Shown here in pieces: positions 34,590-45,609 of a stretch of 64,000 nt of DNA (the stretch's first letter is position 1; each line of letters opens with the position of its first letter). The notes under the pieces were generated by a model. The model had not been told where the DNA came from, did no database searches, and worked only from the letters and a program-made list of their open reading frames with translations. The translations under genes and the position numbers were made by a program. The stretch is from the NCBI GenBank assembly GCA_036426205.1, contig CM071570.1, positions 75,691,691 through 75,755,690 on the forward strand, read 5' to 3'. This DNA comes from Ascaphus truei (taxonomy: Eukaryota; Chordata; Amphibia; Anura; Ascaphidae).

Positions 34590-35440
34590 CAGACACTACT
34601 GAAACAAAATGAAGGCCAAACAAGCAAAAATATCCTAGAATGGGAATATGACATAGGCAACCCCCTAGAGAAAGAGGACTGGGTAGAAATCCATGAAAGG
34701 ATAGCTAAAGCCTCCCGCTGCTCACTGATTAGGGAAACAAACCTGAAAGTCCTACACTACACACCAGCTCGCCTCAACTCTTTTTTTCCACTAACCTCCC
34801 CTATGTGCTGGCGCAACTGTGGTCAAATAGGCACATTGAAACATATATGGTGGTCCTGCCCCAAGATAATCCTATTTTGGGGAAGAATTAGACGCCTAAT
34901 AGAAGGGGTAACGGGGTGGAGCTACCATGGGATATAGAAACAGTGCTCCTACTAAAACCGAACGAGGGCCTAGAGAGAAAATTGGACTTCTTGATTACAC
35001 AGATCCTTTCTGCAGCTAAAACTCTACTCACAAAGCACTGGAAACGGAACGACCCCCCTCCCCCATCACTGAGGTAATGCACAAGATAAATTATATAATG
35101 ACTATGGAGAGACTTACAAGCCTAATACATGACAGACACGACACCTTCCTGACAACATGGGACCCCTGGGAGACTTTTATATGGAAGAACCCAATAGGAA
35201 CTATAAAATAAAAAGGAAAATAGAAACTACTGCCAACGGTTAAGTAAACCTAGACCTAGCGAAGGATGTAACAAGTATTATTGAATGTTCGCTCCCTGCG
35301 TCGAGCCAATGATGGATGTCACCCTACTGCCCTGCCCCCCCCACCCCACAACCTTTTTATTTTCTGTACCCCCCCCCTCCCTCCATTTCTTTCCCCCTTT
35401 TTATGTTATCATGTTTCCTGAAAAATAAAAAAATATATAT
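34590..35440 (+). mobile_element. L1-type LINE 3' end with ORF2 tail
   Basis: The frame from about 34640 reads WEYDIGNPLEKEDW, then LKVLHYTPARLN, then MCWRNCGQIGTLKHIWWSCP and FWGRIRRLIEGV. This is the zinc-knuckle-like C-W-C-H-WW-CP end of L1 ORF2. One stop (about 34938) interrupts it before TVLLLKP...WKRND and a final stop near 35210. The 3' UTR runs to AATAAAAAAATATATATG near 35425-35440. The copy is strongly 5' truncated. Confidence 0.7.
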
Positions 35441-35499
35441 GTTAAAAAAAATCAAAGGGGTTAAGTCTTGATACAATACAAATTCACTTCTGTGTTGGT

Positions 35500-35592
35500 G
35501 TATGTATATACATATATATAATATATATATATAATATATTATATAATTTATATATTATATTATTATATATATATATATATCGATATATATAA
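35500..35592. repeat. AT microsatellite
   Basis: (TA)n tract with interruptions. Confidence 0.95.
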
Positions 35593-35842
35593 AAAGAGAG
35601 TGAGTGGTACGGTGCAAAGTGTAAGTTCAATGACACAAATAAAAACACATATAGCTTAAGATGACGATTGATGTCATTTTCAGTGATAAGATCTGTGGAG
35701 AATCGTGGAACATTGAGTTTCACAGCATTGAATTACGGTATGAAAGCTACCTTGGAAAGAATTTACATATTTATGCACACGGAAGACTCAGATGAAGGCC
35801 ACAATATCTATATCAACGTTGGGCCCTGATGGAATCAGGGTT

Positions 35843-38680
35843 TTAAATGTATAGATCCAGTATGTCTCTTTCTGAGCTAGTCTTAATAGTCTGTCGCCGC
35901 CCTGCCAGTTGGCGGGTACTGCCACTATTGCCCTGTATGAGGCCTGCAGGGTCTCCCCCATGTTTATTGGAGAAATGTCTCGACACATTGTGTGTCATGA
36001 GCTGTCTCCTTATATTGCCCATGTGCTCCAGTATGCAGACCCTCAGTGGTCTACTGGTACTTCCCACATACTGGAGACCAAATGAGCACTGCAGCATGTA
36101 AACCACAAATGGTGTGCGTCAGTTAGTAAATTGTCGCATGGAAAACACCTCTCCCATGATTTTAGAGCTGAAATGTAATTTATCGCTGGACCCTAAGGAG
36201 CAGGCTTTGCAAGAGAAGCACCTATAAAAACATTTTTGCTGTGATAACAACTTGGTGCTAATCTTGTTTTCAGATTTCCTGCCTTTTTAAAAATCACCCA
36301 TGTGTTCTTTTAAAACTGGATCTTGTTGGAGTATATGCCCGTGCTTACCAATGATTTTCTTAATTTTCCAAAATCCCTATTGTTTTGGGTCATGAATGGA
36401 AATCGTAATCCACTCTCTCTGTTCTTACCTTTGGTTTTGAAAGATCCACTCTATTCAATGCACTCTGTTGTTATTGATTTTTCTAAATTATCTCTATCAT
36501 ACTTTCTTTCGATTAATCTTTTCATTAATATAGTAGCCTGTTCTCCATCGGTGTAATTTCTCCAAATACGTCTAAATTGCTCAGCGGGAATATTATTTAA
36601 CCATTTGTGGTGGTGACAGCTACTTTTTAAAAGATAATTATTGCAATCAATCTTTTTCAAGTATGTCTTTGTCTTTAGTGTACCACCCTCAATATAAATC
36701 GTGAGATGTAGAAAATCTATGCATTCTCTACTCCACTGTGATGTAAATGTCAGGTTAACATAATTGACATTGATATAGTCTAAAAAATGTTTTAAACTTT
36801 GTTCGGTCCCTTGCCAGATGAAAAACACATCATCGATGTAGCGACGCATGAGAACCAGGTCTGCGCCAAATGTGTGGTTAAACCAGATGGTGTCCGTTTT
36901 CAATACATCCATGAAAATATTGGCGTAGCTTGGCGCAAACCTGGTCCCATTGCCATGCCACATCGCTATAAAAAATAAGCACCGTCGAAGCTAAAAATAT
37001 TATGTTCTAAAATGAAAGCAATGCTGTCCAATAAAAACTTTCTTTGTTCGTTCAGAATATCTGGATCTCGCTCAAGCGTCCTACTCACAGCCTCACAACC
37101 ATCGGCATGTCCAACTAACATCACATGTTAACAATATGTAATCCTGTTTCCATTCTATTCCCGCTAGCATATTTAAAACATCTGTAGTGTCTTTCAGGTA
37201 GGATCCCATCTTTATAACATATTGCTGCAAAAAAGTATCAATACACTCTGATAAATTTGAGGTGAGAGATCCTATCCTTGGCCTGCTTGGTAGTGTCGTA
37301 GGATTTTTATGTATCTTTGGCAAGAAATAAAAAACAGCCATTACAGGATGTTTTTTATTTAGATAATCGTATTCCTTATCCGTTAAAATGCCTATGGATT
37401 TCCCCCTATTAAGTAAAAACATGAGGTCTGCTTTGAACTGAACTGTGGGATCTGAGGTCAATCGTTCGTAAGTGGAAAAATCGGAGAGGATCCGATTGGA
37501 TTCTCCTAGATAATACTCCACATTCATGATGACAACCCTGCCCCCCTTGTCGGCCTGCTTTAAAACAATGGATTTATCATCTGTTAATAATTTCAAAGCC
37601 TTTTTCTCCTGTACACTTAAATTATCTTTTAATTTTATTTTAATTCTTTATCATTTGTTTGAAATCCTCCTGTTTCAAATTTTGGAAGACTTCTAAATAC
37701 TTTCCCTTAGATCCGCTAGGATAAAATTTAGATCTTTCTTTGATAGAAGAATGTTTAAAATTGTCAACGGGTACCGTATTACCAAGCCAACTGGGTGTTC
37801 CACTGTTCCTAATACCGACATTTTCGTCAAGAAAGAACTCTTTAGTGTCAATTGTTGTACATACTTATTTGAATAGATAAAAATGTTAAAATCACTAGGT
37901 CCCACTGGGAGTGCAAAATGTAGTCCTTTTAATATAAGTTCTTTCTCGCTATTTGTGAGTGTTGTTTTACTAAGATTGAACACGCTATTTACCGTGTAGA
38001 TCTTTTTTGTCTTGGCGTGTCTCCCTCCTCGTTTTCCTCTAGAGGTCTTTTTTTTTGTTTCTCAGTACTGGAGCGTTTTGATCTACATGATCCCTCAATA
38101 CCGAAAAATGGTTCTGTAATGGTATGATGTGAGGAGGGGATCGGTCTAAAAGAACTTTCGAACATTTGTTCCTTGTAGTGTTTTCCCACAGTAGGCTTCT
38201 TTTGCTATCCCTTCTCCTTGGGGGTGATCTCCTTCTTTCTCTTGGTTCTCTGTATTCTCTATGTGGAGGTTTGTGTGTTCTATGCCTCAGATGATTATCT
38301 TGGTGGGGTCTGTAATACCTTCTCTCGTCTACTCTTCTGTTGTCGTACCTCCTTTCGTCTCTAGTATAGTGGGTTTCCCTATATTGGTGATAATGATCTG
38401 AATGCTTATCCTTTGAATAATACTGGTAAGACGAAGTGTGTCTACTTGGTGTAGTGTTTCTTCCTTCTACAGTAAAATGTACCCTCCTATGATCCACGGG
38501 TGCCTCTCTGCTCCTATTATCTTCTATTTGGCCTATTTCGGGGAACATACCTACGTTCGTACATACCCGACATTTATCTCTGGTGACACAGCGCCTCCAT
38601 CTGCTGTAGGCTCCAGATGTATGCAATCTTATACAGAAGAAAAGTACTCTTCTCCTCCCAGAAAGATTGCACACAGGCAA
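35843..38680 (-). pseudogene. Penelope-like element: RT and GIY-YIG endonuclease, decayed
   Basis: Minus-strand blocks in order. An Arg/Asp/His-rich region (38680-38039). A conserved N-terminal block, FNLSKTTLTNSEKELILKGL (near 37980). KQADKGGRVVIM and FYFLPKIHKNPTTLPSRPRI (37596-37093) with the motif-A-like LLTCDVS. A remnant with FSFDG at 36970-37010. GTRFAPSYANIFM and the catalytic RYIDDVFFIW (36963-36451). Finally a GIY-YIG nuclease, MVYMLQCSFGLQYVGSTSR with HVSRHFSNKHGGDP-like residues (36106-35843). The domain set and order identify a Penelope-like retroelement. At least four frame breaks or stops separate the blocks, so it is not intact, yet both catalytic Asp of YIDD survive. Confidence 0.8.
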
Positions 38681-39142
38681 GAGTTATAGTTAACTAGAAC
38701 TGGTTTATTCCTCTGCATACACAGTATCACACAGGCTTATGCCCAATACAGCTCAATGCAGGTCTCCAATCTTGGGATGGTCCCTGGACCTCCACTCTGG
38801 GCCAAGGGCACCCGAAGCAGTCCTTACTCTTCCCCACCCCTATAGCAGGGACAGGGGAATGGTAATCACTCACTCTCCCCCAAAGGGAAGAGGAACAGGG
38901 AATGCCAATGCACAGGAAATCCTGTGTATTACTTGTCTCTCTCAAGGGTAGAGTTAACTGCCTAAATTTGGTGGTGCAACCCCTTAAGTACAGTGGGGGG
39001 TAGATACAAGGTCTGAACACAGGATTGGGCAGAATACAGGCCTTGTCCCACCTTCTCCCCTGTCACTAAAGGGAGTTGCCTCTGTGGGGAAATCCCATGA
39101 TTGGTCCTGTCACTTCCTTCACTGTTACCAGGGCTTACATGA
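38665..39142 (-). mobile_element. LTR-like segment (tentative)
   Basis: The minus strand starts TGTAAGCCCTGGTAACAGTG near 39140 and has AATAAA at 38709-38704, followed by CAGTTCTAG. The arrangement resembles the other minus-strand LTR candidates in this window. The right end is undefined and no target duplication was seen. Confidence 0.3.
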
Positions 39143-39144
39143 CA

Positions 39145-39188
39145 TGGAGGCCATAGAATTCAAAGAGGGTGTACTTTCTTTTTCATAT
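39145..39188 (+). mobile_element. short Tc1-like terminus
   Basis: GAATTCAAAGAGGGTGTACT followed by TTCTTTTTCATATGGCTATA closely matches the terminal segment at 210-255. Only about 45 bp remain. Confidence 0.5.
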
Positions 39189-40022
39189 GGCTATATATAT
39201 ATATATATATAACAAAAAAACAATATGAAGTAGCGCCGCTAGATACCCAGTTAATTATAGATAATATTAGGAGAGACAGTAGCTAATTGGATAGGCTTGA
39301 AGGGGCAGCTAGAATGGGCTAATACACTATGATAGAACTTTAAAAAATACAAATAGCAATGCAATCTCCTGACAATATCCCTAAAGGAAAAAATAAAAAT
39401 CTAAAAAATGTATTACACTGGCGACACACTTTATTCGAGCTCGGCTAGTCCCACGAATTCGGGTATACCCGGGTGTATTGAGGTTTGTGACTGTTTTCTG
39501 CCCGAGTGCATTGGGTTATTTTCCAGGCAGGGATTGAAGCATTTTATTCCCGCTGGCTGCAATACTGCACAGTATATATATATATATATATACTGCATTA
39601 CAATTCATGAATTTATGCCATCTGGTAGACACGCGAAGCATTGCAGCCTATTAAATCCTAATCATTATCATTTAACAGATCAGCCGCCCATCAGCCAGGC
39701 ATGAACCCAGGCTGGGAAGGCAAACGCAACGGGGCTTGTCAGAGGTGAGGAGCGGCGCATTCCAGGTATCTGCCAGGTACATACTGGGTATTTGCTCGAA
39801 TAAAGTGTGTCGGTGCAGTATTTAATAAAAAGTAGAAAAAATCGGCAAAAAATTAAAATATAATAAAAAACCTTCAATACATAAAGTCCTGTTCCAGTGG
39901 CAATGTCCTTGGTTTCTTGCAGCCCGTTTCAAAGGGATCACCAGTCCCTAGTGATATCTGAAAAAAGGAAAAAGAAAGAAACAGGCGCACACCTAGTGCA
40001 TTACCACAATAAAAATGTATTG

Positions 40023-41033
40023 AATGAACATAAAATCTAACAAATGGCCACTCACAAAGATACAGCAAATATAAGCGTGTATGAGATAGGCTCTCATGTG
40101 CCATGCAGCTCAATCACCAGCGTCCGTCCGCAATCAGTGGCATCGTCACGTGAATCAGCTCCGTGAACCGGAACCGGAAAAGGGGTCTTTCACCTTCAGT
40201 GCTCCACCATATAGGTCCCTCCGGGAAACAGACACCTCCGATGTACAAATGCATAAGGTTGCAAGCCGGGAGAGCAGCACACAGGAGCCAAGAGTTCTCA
40301 GTCAACCTGCATCAGTGTTTGTGGACAAATGGCGGCCGGACTCTAGCCACGCCCTACGCGTTTCGTCATCAAATGACGACTTCTTCAGGGGTACCCTTCA
40401 AGCATATGTCCTTAGTATTTATAGGGAGGTAACCAGCAAGTAGCCAATAAAGAATTATTGAATTAAAGCAATCAATTAAATCAATTACACATGTATATAT
40501 GTACAATTAGAACAAGTATATACAAATTCTAAATATTATGAGGACCCCATCGATGTCCAAGGAGTGATATACAAACTATAAATTGAAACAACATTACTGA
40601 TGTTATAAATGTGCTTAATATTACTGATGTTATAAATGTAATTAGTGTGTGGATGATGACAGGCTTAATCAATAGACAAACAGCACTAGAAAGTGCATAA
40701 TAATTGATTTATAGGAATTATTTCCATTTGGACAATCTAGAGAGTATATTAGAGATTGACTATTTAAATCATAATGTGTAGATCAAATGACATGTTTAAT
40801 AAGGTCAGATCTATATCACTTGGTTGTTAGTGACATCTCAAACAAGGAGATCACAAATTAAATGACACATAGTATGTGGAAAGCTATATGAATTAGCAGT
40901 AACCAACTTGATTTAAACCAATGACACCCAATAAAATGATCAATAATTACCTGATTTGTTACCAGGATATTTACCCATTGTTAGAATGTCAGTAAGGAGT
41001 CAGAGGAGGTAAAAAAGATGGATCCAAAGCAAC
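40023..41033 (-). mobile_element. PLE-like 3' end, left arm of a 1-kb inverted pair
   Basis: The reverse complement of this segment matches 41617-42626 along its whole length with moderate divergence. It carries a hammerhead motif at 40396-40351. Beyond the arm, toward 39960, lies AGGCGCACACCTAGTGCATTACC, a terminus also seen at 48.33-48.37 kb. The long open frame over 40096-40443 has a mirror-image counterpart in the other arm. However, it crosses the ribozyme antisense to it and has no known domain, so I do not call it a gene. Confidence 0.6.
40351..40396 (-). ncRNA. hammerhead-ribozyme-like motif
   Basis: Minus strand: CCC (helix I), CUGAAGA (40388-40382), stem II GUCGUC-AUUU-GAUGAC, GAAA, palindrome ACGCGU, A at the cleavage position, GGG closing helix I. 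All conserved core positions are intact. Confidence 0.7.
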
Positions 41034-41616
41034 GACAGAGAAAAGGAAGCGTTTGAACACCTCCAATGGGTGTTCTCCAGAGATCTGGTTTCAATGCTCA
41101 GCATTCCCTCTGGGCTATGGTCTTCTGTCTGGTCAGTGTGGTCCTATCCATTCATTCAAGGGGTCGGTCAGCTTTCGTGTTTGTTACGATTCATCTCCAC
41201 AAATGGTCAATATTCTAATTTGTTTTCATTAATTATAATTTAATCTTTATTCTTTTTATTTTATTTTTATTCTTATTTTTATTTTTATTTTTATTTTATT
41301 TTATTTTATTTCAATTTATTCAATTTACTCATTTTCCTCTTTCTTCATATTACATATATATATATATTTTCTTTCTTTATTTCATTCATTTATTTATTTC
41401 ATTTTATTATATATTTTACTAATTTCATAATTTCTTCATTATTCAATATTCACATCATTCACATACACTTTATTATGCATTATACACTATTATTCACAAT
41501 GATGCATACAACACATAATCCATCTATATATTTATTAGAACACAGCACTCATATTTAATTTGCACAATGCTTTCATATTAGTTCAAGTCACCGTCGCTCC
41601 CATTTTATCTGTCCTT
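41034..41616. other. spacer between inverted PLE arms
   Basis: AT-rich, with a TTTTATTTTTATTT-rich stretch at 41210-41420. No coding frame. Confidence 0.6.
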
Positions 41617-42626
41617 GCTTTTGGATCCCTCTTTTTTACCTCCTCTGACTCCCTACTGACATTCCAACAATGGGTCAACATCCTGGTAACATATCAGGTA
41701 ATTATTTGTCATTTTATTGGGTGTCATTGGTTTAAATGAAGATGTTTATTGCTAATTTATATAGCTGTCCATATACTATTTCTCATTTATTCGTGATCTC
41801 CTTAGCTGAGATGTCACTAATAATCAAGTGCAATAGATCTGACCTTATTAAACATGTCATTTGTTCTATACATTGTGATTTGAATAGTCCATTTCTAATA
41901 TACTCTCTAGAATGTCTGAATGGAATCAATCCCTATAATTCAAATACTATGCACCTTATAGTGCTATTTGTCTTTTGATCAAGCCTGTCATATTCCACTC
42001 ACTAATTATATTTATAACATCAGTAATATCAAGCACATTTATAACATCAGTTATGTTGTTTCAATTTATAGTTTACATATCACTCCTTGGACATCGATGG
42101 GGTCCTCAGAATATTTAGAATTTGTTTATACTTCTTCTAATTGTACATATATACATGTGTAATTGATTTAATTGATTGCTTTAATTCAATAATCCTTTAT
42201 TGGCTACTTGCTGTTTATCTCCCTATAAATACTAAGGACATATGCTTGAAGGGTAACCCCTGAAGAAGTCGTCATTTGATGACGAAACGCATAGGGCGTG
42301 GCTAGAGTCCGGCCGCCATTTGCCCACAAACACTGATGCAGGTTGACTGAGAACTTTTGGCTCCCGTGTGCTGCTCTCCCGGCTTGCAACCTTATGCATT
42401 TGTACATCTGAGGTGTCTGTTTCCCGGAGGGACCAATGTGATGGAGCACTGAAGGTGAAAGACCTCTCTTCCGGTTCCGGTTCACGAAGCTGATCCACGT
42501 GACGACGCCACTGATTGCGGACGGACGCTGGTGATTGAGCTGCAAGGCACATGAGAGCCTATCTCATACACGCTTATATTTGCTGTATCCTTGTGAGTGG
42601 CCATTTGTTAGATTTTATGTTCATCC
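41617..42626 (+). mobile_element. PLE-like 3' end, right arm of a 1-kb inverted pair
   Basis: Inverted counterpart of 40023-41033, beginning near GGATCCCTCTTTTTTACCTC and ending GTTAGATTTTATGTTCATCC. It carries a hammerhead motif in plus orientation, 328 bp before its outer end, exactly mirroring the left arm. The right edge abuts an AT microsatellite. Confidence 0.6.
42251..42298 (+). ncRNA. hammerhead-ribozyme-like motif
   Basis: CTGAAGA at 42260-42266, stem II GTCGTC...GATGAC, GAAA at 42284-42287, ACGCAT, A, then GGG pairing with the upstream CCC. It differs from its inverted partner mainly by ACGCGT to ACGCAT, a CpG transition in stem III. Confidence 0.65.
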
Positions 42627-42665
42627 AGCCTATATATATATATATATATATATATATAGGCAATA

Positions 42666-42703
<38 letters not shown>
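42627..42703. repeat. AT microsatellite
   Basis: Two (TA)n runs separated by a short GGCAATACGA spacer. Confidence 0.95.
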
Positions 42704-42706
<3 letters not shown>

Positions 42707-42969
42707 ACAGGTAAATATCTGTTTTGAAAAAATCAGAAAATGTTCTATTAAAATGATGGAAAATGTATTTCTTTATAAACACATTTAATTCCTTAAAATT
42801 TGGTAACAATTTACCTTTAGGTTTTTTTTTTTTTTTAACATTTTACAAACAAAATGTGTTTTTGAATCAAATTAAATAAGTGAATGAGGGGTGACATTGG
42901 ATGGTGAGGGGTTAAGAAAAGTTCCAGGGTGGGGAAGGGGTTAGGAAGGGGTTAGGAAGAGTTCTAGGG

Positions 42970-43645
42970 TAAGAAAGCGTATTACACAGCATATGCTAAT
43001 GCTAATTATCGACTATGGGACATAGTATACGTCTCTGCACCCCAAACCCACCTTAACAAACTTGATACCCTCTACAATTCAATATGCCATTTTTTTCTCC
43101 AATGCAACTACAACACACATCACTGTGAAATGCTCAAAGAACTAGATTGGGCATCACTTGAGTCTAGGCGCAAAGTTCACCTGGCCTTCAAATACTTTCT
43201 GGGTAAGCTACCTGTCTATCTCAACAAGCTCCTCACCCCTACCACATGCAGCACTTATCATCTGAGATCTGACTCCAAAAGACTGTTGTTCATGGTCCCA
43301 AGGTTCAGCAAAGTATCTGTCTGCTCCTCCTTCTCTTACCGTGCACCCCAAAACTGGAACAATCTACCGGAGTCTCTCACAGCCACCACCAGTCTAATTT
43401 CTTTCAAAACTAAAGCTGTTTTACATTTTAATCTGGTCTGTAACTGTTACATACGCCTATAATATATTATCTCTAACTGTGCATGCAATGACTTGTATAT
43501 AATGTATACCCTGTTCCCTTATGTAACTGTATTTGTAACCATGTATTATTTGTCATCTTAACTCTATGCCCAGAGGACATACTTGAAAACGAGAGGTAAC
43601 TCTCAATGTATTACTTCCTGGTAAAACATTTTATAAATAATTAAA
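42970..43645 (+). mobile_element. LINE (L2/CR1-type) 3' end, second copy
   Basis: Same family as 33770-34570. The open frame 43130-43462 encodes LAFKYFLGKLPVYL, YRAPQNWNNLPESL and SFKTKAVLHFNL and ends with the same residues YIRL. The 3' UTR ends AAAACATTTTATAAATAATT. The upstream part is shorter and more damaged, and several residues present in the first copy are deleted. Confidence 0.7.
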
Positions 43646-43654
43646 AATAAGGGT

Positions 43655-43835
43655 ATGGAAGGGGTTAAGGGTAGTCCCATGGAGGGGAAAGGGTTAAGGG
43701 AGTACCAGAGTGGAGGAGAGGGTAAGGAGAGTACCAGAGTGGAGAAGAGGTTAAGGAGAGTACCAGAGTGGAGAAGAGGGTAAGGGGAGTACCAGAGTGA
43801 ATATGTAGTTAAGGGGAGTCCCAGGAGGGGTAGGA
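43655..43835 (+). repeat. short tandem repeat (AGTACCAGAGTGGAG units)
   Basis: About six units of roughly 28-30 bp based on GGAGAGTACCAGAGTGGAG and GAGGGTAAG. Confidence 0.85.
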
Positions 43836-44142
43836 ATTGAGGTAGTGGGGTCTTGCTTGTTGTTAAGGGAGATAAGCTATTTTCTCAATTTGAGCTTCTG
43901 CACACTGTTTGTCGTGAAGCAACCAGATGCTCCCCTCCTCCCTCCCTAACTCTCTTCCTGTTGCTCTGATGCCATCAGAACTGCGGCCAGAAGAGTGAAG
44001 GAAGGGAGTGAGAGGAGCATGTCTAAAAGCTCAGTGAAACAACTCCATACAGAGCAGCTGAAACTCTGTGACCCCAGAATCTTTCACCAAGTTATACTGC
44101 AGTAATAAATCATGTCACATATTGAGACACACACAGCCCCTG

Positions 44143-44270
44143 TAATCTCAGAACCCAAACCATCCACACCATATATATTTGTGTCAAAAAGGAGATTCTG
44201 GCCTCATGTAATTTAACAAATGACAAAAAGTCTCAGTGCTACATTCAATGTGACAAATTATATAGCTCCA
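44143..44270 (+). repeat. dispersed repeat, copy 1
   Basis: AGAACCCAAACCATCCACAC ... AAAAAGGAG ... CCCATGTAAT-like ... GTGCTACATTCAATGTGACA. A diverged direct copy lies at 47910-48050. The two copies bracket the TIR element at 44597-47272. Confidence 0.65.
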
Positions 44271-44272
44271 CT

Positions 44273-44312
44273 GCCCTACGCATTTCGTTCCATAGGAACT
44301 TCCTCAGGGGAT
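44273..44312 (-). ncRNA. hammerhead-ribozyme-like motif
   Basis: Minus strand: CCC, CUGAGGA (44307-44301), stem II GUUCC-UAU-GGAAC, GAAA, UGCG with U, A at the cleavage position, GGG pairing with CCC. The core is intact and stem II has five Watson-Crick pairs. Confidence 0.65.
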
Positions 44313-45099
44313 ATAATTCATGGTTAGAATATCATCCTTTAAATAATCCTTTATTGCATGACGCCGTGCTGCAAAAGATGCAAACAGCACCTACGGAGTG
44401 AAATATGTAGGGCAGTGGAGTAGCACCAGACAATCAGATGCTGCAAGATCTTCATCCGATTCCTCCGTTTCCTGGTGACGGAGACATTTCCTGAAGTGAT
44501 ATCATCCTTCCGATGTGGATTGAGGAAGAGGTGAGCTGTTGTGCGCCATTCGCATCGGTTCCTGGACTCAGGGTGATCTCAACCCTTAAGATATAGGGGG
44601 TCATGTACTAAGCTCCGTTAAGTCACTTTTAGAGCGCAAAGTGCTCTTAGAACGTGATGTTGCGCTGAACACGATGCACTAAGCCACGCAAACAGGCACT
44701 TTGCACGCTAAAACTGACTTTTTTCAGGAAATTTTTCTAAGTCTAACTTTGCTCGTTTGTTACCCTGTTTGCGTTAAATTCTGCCCTTAAGTGGATGCTC
44801 TAAGCAACGCAACCTTAGCGTACGTGAAAGTTGCGTTGAACAGAACACGTCAGCTCAAAGTAGACGCAAAAAAAGCTGGACTTTGAAAAATTTCCTGCTT
44901 TACATTTTTGCATGCGCAACACCCATACAACAGGCCGGCGGGTGTCCCCGGCTAACCCCCCAAGGGAGGCCAGGGGATGCGCAGGTGTCCCTGGCTGACC
45001 CCGCGGCTGTCCCGGGGTCCCCGCGGGAGTCCCGGGGTACCCGCAGGCCTGCGGTACCAATGTTGTGCATACAAAAATAATAAACATTATTTCTAACTA

Positions 45100-45600
45100 A
45101 ATACACCCCCCTAACACATACAGTACAATAAGCACCCACCCTGAACTGACTATACCCACCCTGTACTCATTGCGTAGTATAGTGGTACATCATACCCATA
45201 TAATAATAATATGGGCATGATAAGCCTCTATAGCACTCAATGGGCACCCTAATTTCAATACATTAATACACAAGACACACAATAATAAAACCTAACTACA
45301 AAAAACATACTTCACTAAATAAAAACATTAGCCAGCTAATCCAATGAATACAAGCAATAACAACATCAACAATGAATTAATTAAACCATTAACCAATTAA
45401 ACCAATTAATTCCTAAACCAACTCAAAATGAATAGTAACACTAACCAATCAAACCAATGAATTACTACAACATTAATGAATGTAACCATTAAAAGACAAA
45501 GAAATACATTCAAACAATCTCTGAAGTAACCATAAAACACATTAGCTGACATAATACAACATTATCTACAAGCGAACACCAATCGCAAACATTTTATTAC
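45100..45600. other. AT-rich segment, no gene
   Basis: Short ACCAATTAAACC-like words recur between 45360 and 45480. No coding potential. Confidence 0.5.
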
Positions 45601-45609
45601 ATTCAGAAG

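Noticed and set aside
40096..40443. 115-codon frame repeated in the inverted arm at 42232-42552
   Set aside because: It runs antisense through the hammerhead motif, has no recognised domain, and its second copy follows simply from the inverted duplication. A coding role is not excluded but not supported.
44390..44420. Further hammerhead-like string (GAAATATGTAGGG)
   Set aside because: No CUGANGA-like box or stem II upstream; only the 3' half resembles the motif.
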